The notes under the pieces: model-generated
What the model saw: the letters and a program-made list of their open reading frames with translations, nothing else
Database searches by the model: none
Told to the model about the DNA's origin: nothing
Position numbers and translations under genes: made by a program
Shown here: positions 59,472 through 64,000 of the stretch, in pieces
How positions within the stretch are numbered: position 1 is the first letter of the stretch
Layout of the letters: every line of letters begins with the position of its first letter
NCBI GenBank assembly: GCA_023525715.1
Contig: CM042011.1
Span: 62,323,854 to 62,387,853 of the forward strand
Origin: Cichorium intybus
Lineage: Eukaryota > Streptophyta > Magnoliopsida > Asterales > Asteraceae
DNA: 64,000 nucleotides
Direction of reading: 5' to 3'

Positions 59472-62327
59472 CGATTCTTAATATCCCCGGAGGTTTTGTC
59501 TACATGGCCGGATCTTAAAGTGACTGTGTTGACTCGTCTGTACTCAGATCATAGCCCAATTTTGTTATCCACGGGGACTATTGATTTTGGCCCGTATCCT
59601 TTTCGATTTTTTAACAGGTGGCTATCGGATCCTCACATGGCAGTTCTGGTAGATGAAATTTGGAGTGGAGATCGAGCAGCAGTACTTCCACGCAAATTTT
59701 CTCCCATTGCAGCCTTAGCAGGAAAATTAAAGAAACTGAAGATGAAGATACGTGAGTGGCGGAACGCGGTAAACGAACAAAACGCTAAGGCAATTGTTGA
59801 ATTAAAAGAGAAAATAGAGTCAATCGATAAGCAAGCGGAGTTGGGGCAATGCTCAAAAGAAACGGTTAAAATTAGATCGGATGCGGTACAACGCCTTAAA
59901 GTGCTCGAGGCGGAGAAGATACTCGATTTGCGACAAAAGTATCGGGTTAAATGGGCACTAGAAGGAGATGAAAATTCACATTTCTTCCACGGAATCATAA
60001 ACAGAAATAATCGTTCGCTAAGATTTAACGGTCTCAATATTGGGGGTCACTGGATAACAGATCCGACACAAATAAAGAAAGAGGTGGTAAAATTCTTTGA
60101 GACCAAAATTGCTGAGCCAGAGCCGCATAGACCGATATTCGTGCACCCCGGATTTCGAAAATTAGAAGATGTTCAAAGAAATTTCTTAGAAAGCCCAATT
60201 ATGCTAGATGAAATAAAAACCGCAGTTTGGAGTTGTGGCTCGAACAAAGCGCCTGGACCAGACGGTTTTTCCATTGAATTCATTCGGAAATTCTGGGATG
60301 TGGTAAAGTCAGACGTGTACATGGCTGTCAAGCACTTTGAAAGAGTTGGTTCGTTGGACGGGGGATGTAACGCTTCGTTCATAACCCTCGTTCCGAAGGT
60401 GGTGGATCCCGTTTGCTTGACTGATTATCGACCGATAAGTCTTATCGGGATCATTTATAAGATAATCTCAAAAATAGTAGCCGAAAGACTTAAAGCTGTT
60501 ATTTCCTCGGTTATTAGTAAGGAACAAAATGCGTTCATTAAAAGGTGGTCGATCCTCGATGGTCCATTGATAGTTAATGAAATTATAACCTGGCTGCGGA
60601 AAAGAAAACGTAAAGCTTTAATGCTAAAAGTCGATTTCGAGAAGGCTTTCGACTGTATCAGTTGGGATTACCTGGACAGCATACTAGAGCAAATGAATTT
60701 TGGTCAATTATGGAGAACTTGGATACGCGGCTGTCTCTCTTCTGCATCAGTTTTGGTTTTACTAAATGGGTCTCCAACAGAACAATTTTGGGTCAGGAGG
60801 GGGGTTAGACAGGGGGACCCCTTGGCGCCGTTTCTTTTCATTATTGCTGCCGAGGGTTTACACCGAGCAATGGAGGCAGCCAAGGAAAGTAATGTTTTTG
60901 ATGGGCTTAATCTTCCCTCGGGCGGTCCTGTCATCTCGCATCTCCAATATGCGGATGATGCCATATTTTTTGGAGAATGGTCTATTCCGAATGCAAGAAA
61001 TTTGATTCGTATCCTTAGATGTTTTGAGTTAGCATCGGGTCTTAAGGTGAACCTCAGCAAAAGCAAAATTTATGGAATTTCTTGCTCGAGACGGGAGGAG
61101 GAAGTTGTGGCTCGGTTACTCAACTGCCAGGTTGGCGCATTCCCTTTGACATATCTAGGCCTTCCAACAGGCGTCCCAATGGGACGTATAATTCACTGGT
61201 CCCCGCTCATTGACAGATTTAGGTCTAAACTCTCGGGATGGAAGGCGAACTCGTTATCTTTTGGAGGGCGTTTAACTTTATGTAAGTCGGTACTTGGTGC
61301 ACTTGGATCATATTTTTTCTCACTATACAAAGCCCCGGAGAAGGTGTTAGATGAACTAGAGAGATTGAGAATGAATTTTTTTTGGGGAGGGAATGCAGAA
61401 AAAAGAAAGATTGCATGGATTGGATGGAAAAAAATCTTAAGTTCAAAAGAAAAAGGCGGTCTCGGTATTGGGAGCTTAAAGGCGCAGAACATGGCTCTTT
61501 TGGGAAAATGGAGGTGGAAGTTCATGGAAAGTAGTTCTTACTTCTGGAAAGAGATAATAAAATCAATTCATGGGGATGATGGTTCGTTAAATAATCCGAG
61601 CAGGTGCAAATCTGGATGTTGGGGAGCCATAGTGTCTCTTCCAGTCAAATTAGCAAAACTTAATTTACAGTTCAGTGAGTTTTTTTCTGTGCAACAAGAC
61701 GACACTGGACATTCAAGTATTTGTTGGGAGCTTGACAAGATGAGGGGCTACACAGTAAATTCCTATTCTAGATACTTTGATGATCGATGGTTGCCGGAGG
61801 GTGGTCCTAGATGGGAATGGAATAAATTAGTCCCTCGAAAAGTTAATATGTTAGCCTGGAGAGCTCTAAATGCAAAAATGCCAACCTTAGTAAACCTCAA
61901 AAGAATTGGTGTTGCTGTTCCATTAAACTGTAAGGTATGTAATCGCGATCCGGAAACTGAAGATCACATCTTCTCCCAATGCAGTCTTGCTATTCAAGTG
62001 TGGAATGAAACTCGAAATTGGTGGTATTGTCTTGGGCCTAGTCCGTCATCCTGCACGGAGATTATCATGTCCAAATTAGAGTTTGTTGGCCCCAATTGAC
62101 TTGCTGAAGTGAATGAGGCGATATGTTTGATTTATATATGGGTATTATGGTCATTTCGAAACAAAGGAGTATTCCGGAAGGTGACAAGAACAGAACTGGA
62201 ACTGGCGTCTGAGATACGGATTTTAGCACACTTATGGATCAATGATAGGAAGAAAAAGGGTAGAGAATTGAACTGGGACAGATGGTGTAATGATCCGGTG
62301 TCTGAATTGTTTAGTTCGATAGCCTAA
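59472..62327 (+). pseudogene. LINE ORF2 with one nonsense codon
   Basis: The frame is open from the truncation point. It reads the last endonuclease motif (YSDHSPILL), then RT: KAPGPDGFSIEFI, TDYRPISLIGIIYKI, VDFEKAFDCISWDYL, GVRQGDPLAPFLF and catalytic YADD (60948-60959). A zf-RVT-like block follows (CKVCNRDPETEDHIFSQC). TGA at 62097-62099 interrupts after FVGPN; the same frame then continues 72+ residues (IWVLWSFRNKGVFRK) to 62327. There is otherwise no frameshift. ORF1 and the catalytic endonuclease are missing. It is clearly diverged from the LINE at 13734-16860 and belongs to a different L1 subfamily. Confidence 0.92.
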
Positions 62328-62430
62328 TGTAATTCAATGAATGTTTGTTTTTTGCTTTCTTTTGGGCTTTAGCTTCTTGCTGGCCCTTAATAAAATTGCC
62401 TTTGTTAAAAAAAAAAAAAAAAAAAAAAAA
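59472..62430 (+). mobile_element. L1-type LINE, 5'-truncated, 16-bp TSD
   Basis: TSD GTAATGCGAAACATAT lies at 59456-59471 and 62431-62446. The 3' end is AATAAAATTGCCTTTG plus 24 A. Truncation is in the endonuclease domain (reading RFLIS). It lies 6 bp outside the 5' end of H3. Confidence 0.95.
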
Positions 62431-62446
62431 GTAATGCGAAACATAT

Positions 62447-62756
62447 TCAAGAATTGAAACACGTCCTTTCATGAGGCACTTTTGAGCCTTAACCACGATA
62501 ACTTTAGATATTTTGTCGTCACGCACCATATACGTCAACCATGTCCCCATTAGGACCCTTGATCAAAAGTATATTCTACTCACATATATTATTGCTTAAT
62601 TAGGTTGGAGCGAGACCATTCCCATCACCACATCGAATCCCAAAATTCCCATCGACAACAAATTTTCCTTGAAGTCTTTCATATCAATTTTTAATGTGCA
62701 ATAATTATAAATATGATGCACGAGAACAAATTTTCTCTTAGGAACTTCTATTACGA
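62447..62756. other. Intergenic DNA, no gene recognised
   Basis: Flank between the LINE and the CACTA terminus. Confidence 0.4.

Positions 62757-64000
<1,244 letters not shown>

Overview
The window is nuclear DNA from a eudicot plant. The evidence is intron-containing plant dioxygenase genes, Ty1/copia and Ty3/gypsy remnants, plant L1 LINEs, CACTA and hAT ends, Helitron ends and captured plant gene exons. The density of (TA)n-flanked inserts would suit a large, repeat-rich genome (Asteraceae is a guess only). All calls come from reading the sequence; no database search was run.

Genes. Three 2-oxoglutarate/Fe(II)-dependent dioxygenase genes of the AOP-like type look intact: 4172-5424 (+), 9129-10229 (-) and 45563-46660 (-). 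Each has three exons, canonical splice sites, the HxD...H iron triad and the RxS motif. The second and third are recent paralogues inside a segmental duplication (copy A about 5950-17621, copy B about 38590-53977).

Repeats. Each duplicate gained its own insertions, so each serves as an empty site for the other. Copy A has a gag-only LTR element (10484-12147), a hAT-like insert (12205-13151), an L1 LINE (about 13734-16860) and a MITE (7223-7582). Copy B has an LTR element with a nested solo LTR (35549-38589), a SINE (38637-38901) and a hAT-type MITE (47575-52888) swollen by nested inserts. Between the copies lie a Ty1/copia element with near-identical LTRs (20382-24712), Ty3/gypsy remnants, a hAT-type MITE (28515-29225) and a non-autonomous LTR element (29942-35320).

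Two features stand out. First, three Helitron-like elements (about 7781-9005, 39336-45437, and 59450-56984 on the minus strand) end in a CCCGTGC/GCACGGG hairpin plus CTAG-like terminus. They carry exon/intron fragments of host genes: an ILR1-like IAA-amino-acid hydrolase; a thylakoid-lumen-type protein, a Ycf49/DUF2499 protein and a SULTR4-type sulfate transporter; and a Raf-like kinase plus a DTW-domain protein. Second, at least nine terminal-inverted-repeat elements of about five families each sit exactly inside (TA)n microsatellites, with (TA)n on both sides. One large member carries a piece of an RLCK-VII kinase. Both LTRs of a single retrotransposon were hit independently in the same internal (TA)n.

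Right edge (59472-64000): a second 5'-truncated L1 LINE with a 16-bp target duplication, a CACTA-type terminus, a long (TA)n tract and the start of another (TA)n-flanked element that leaves the window.
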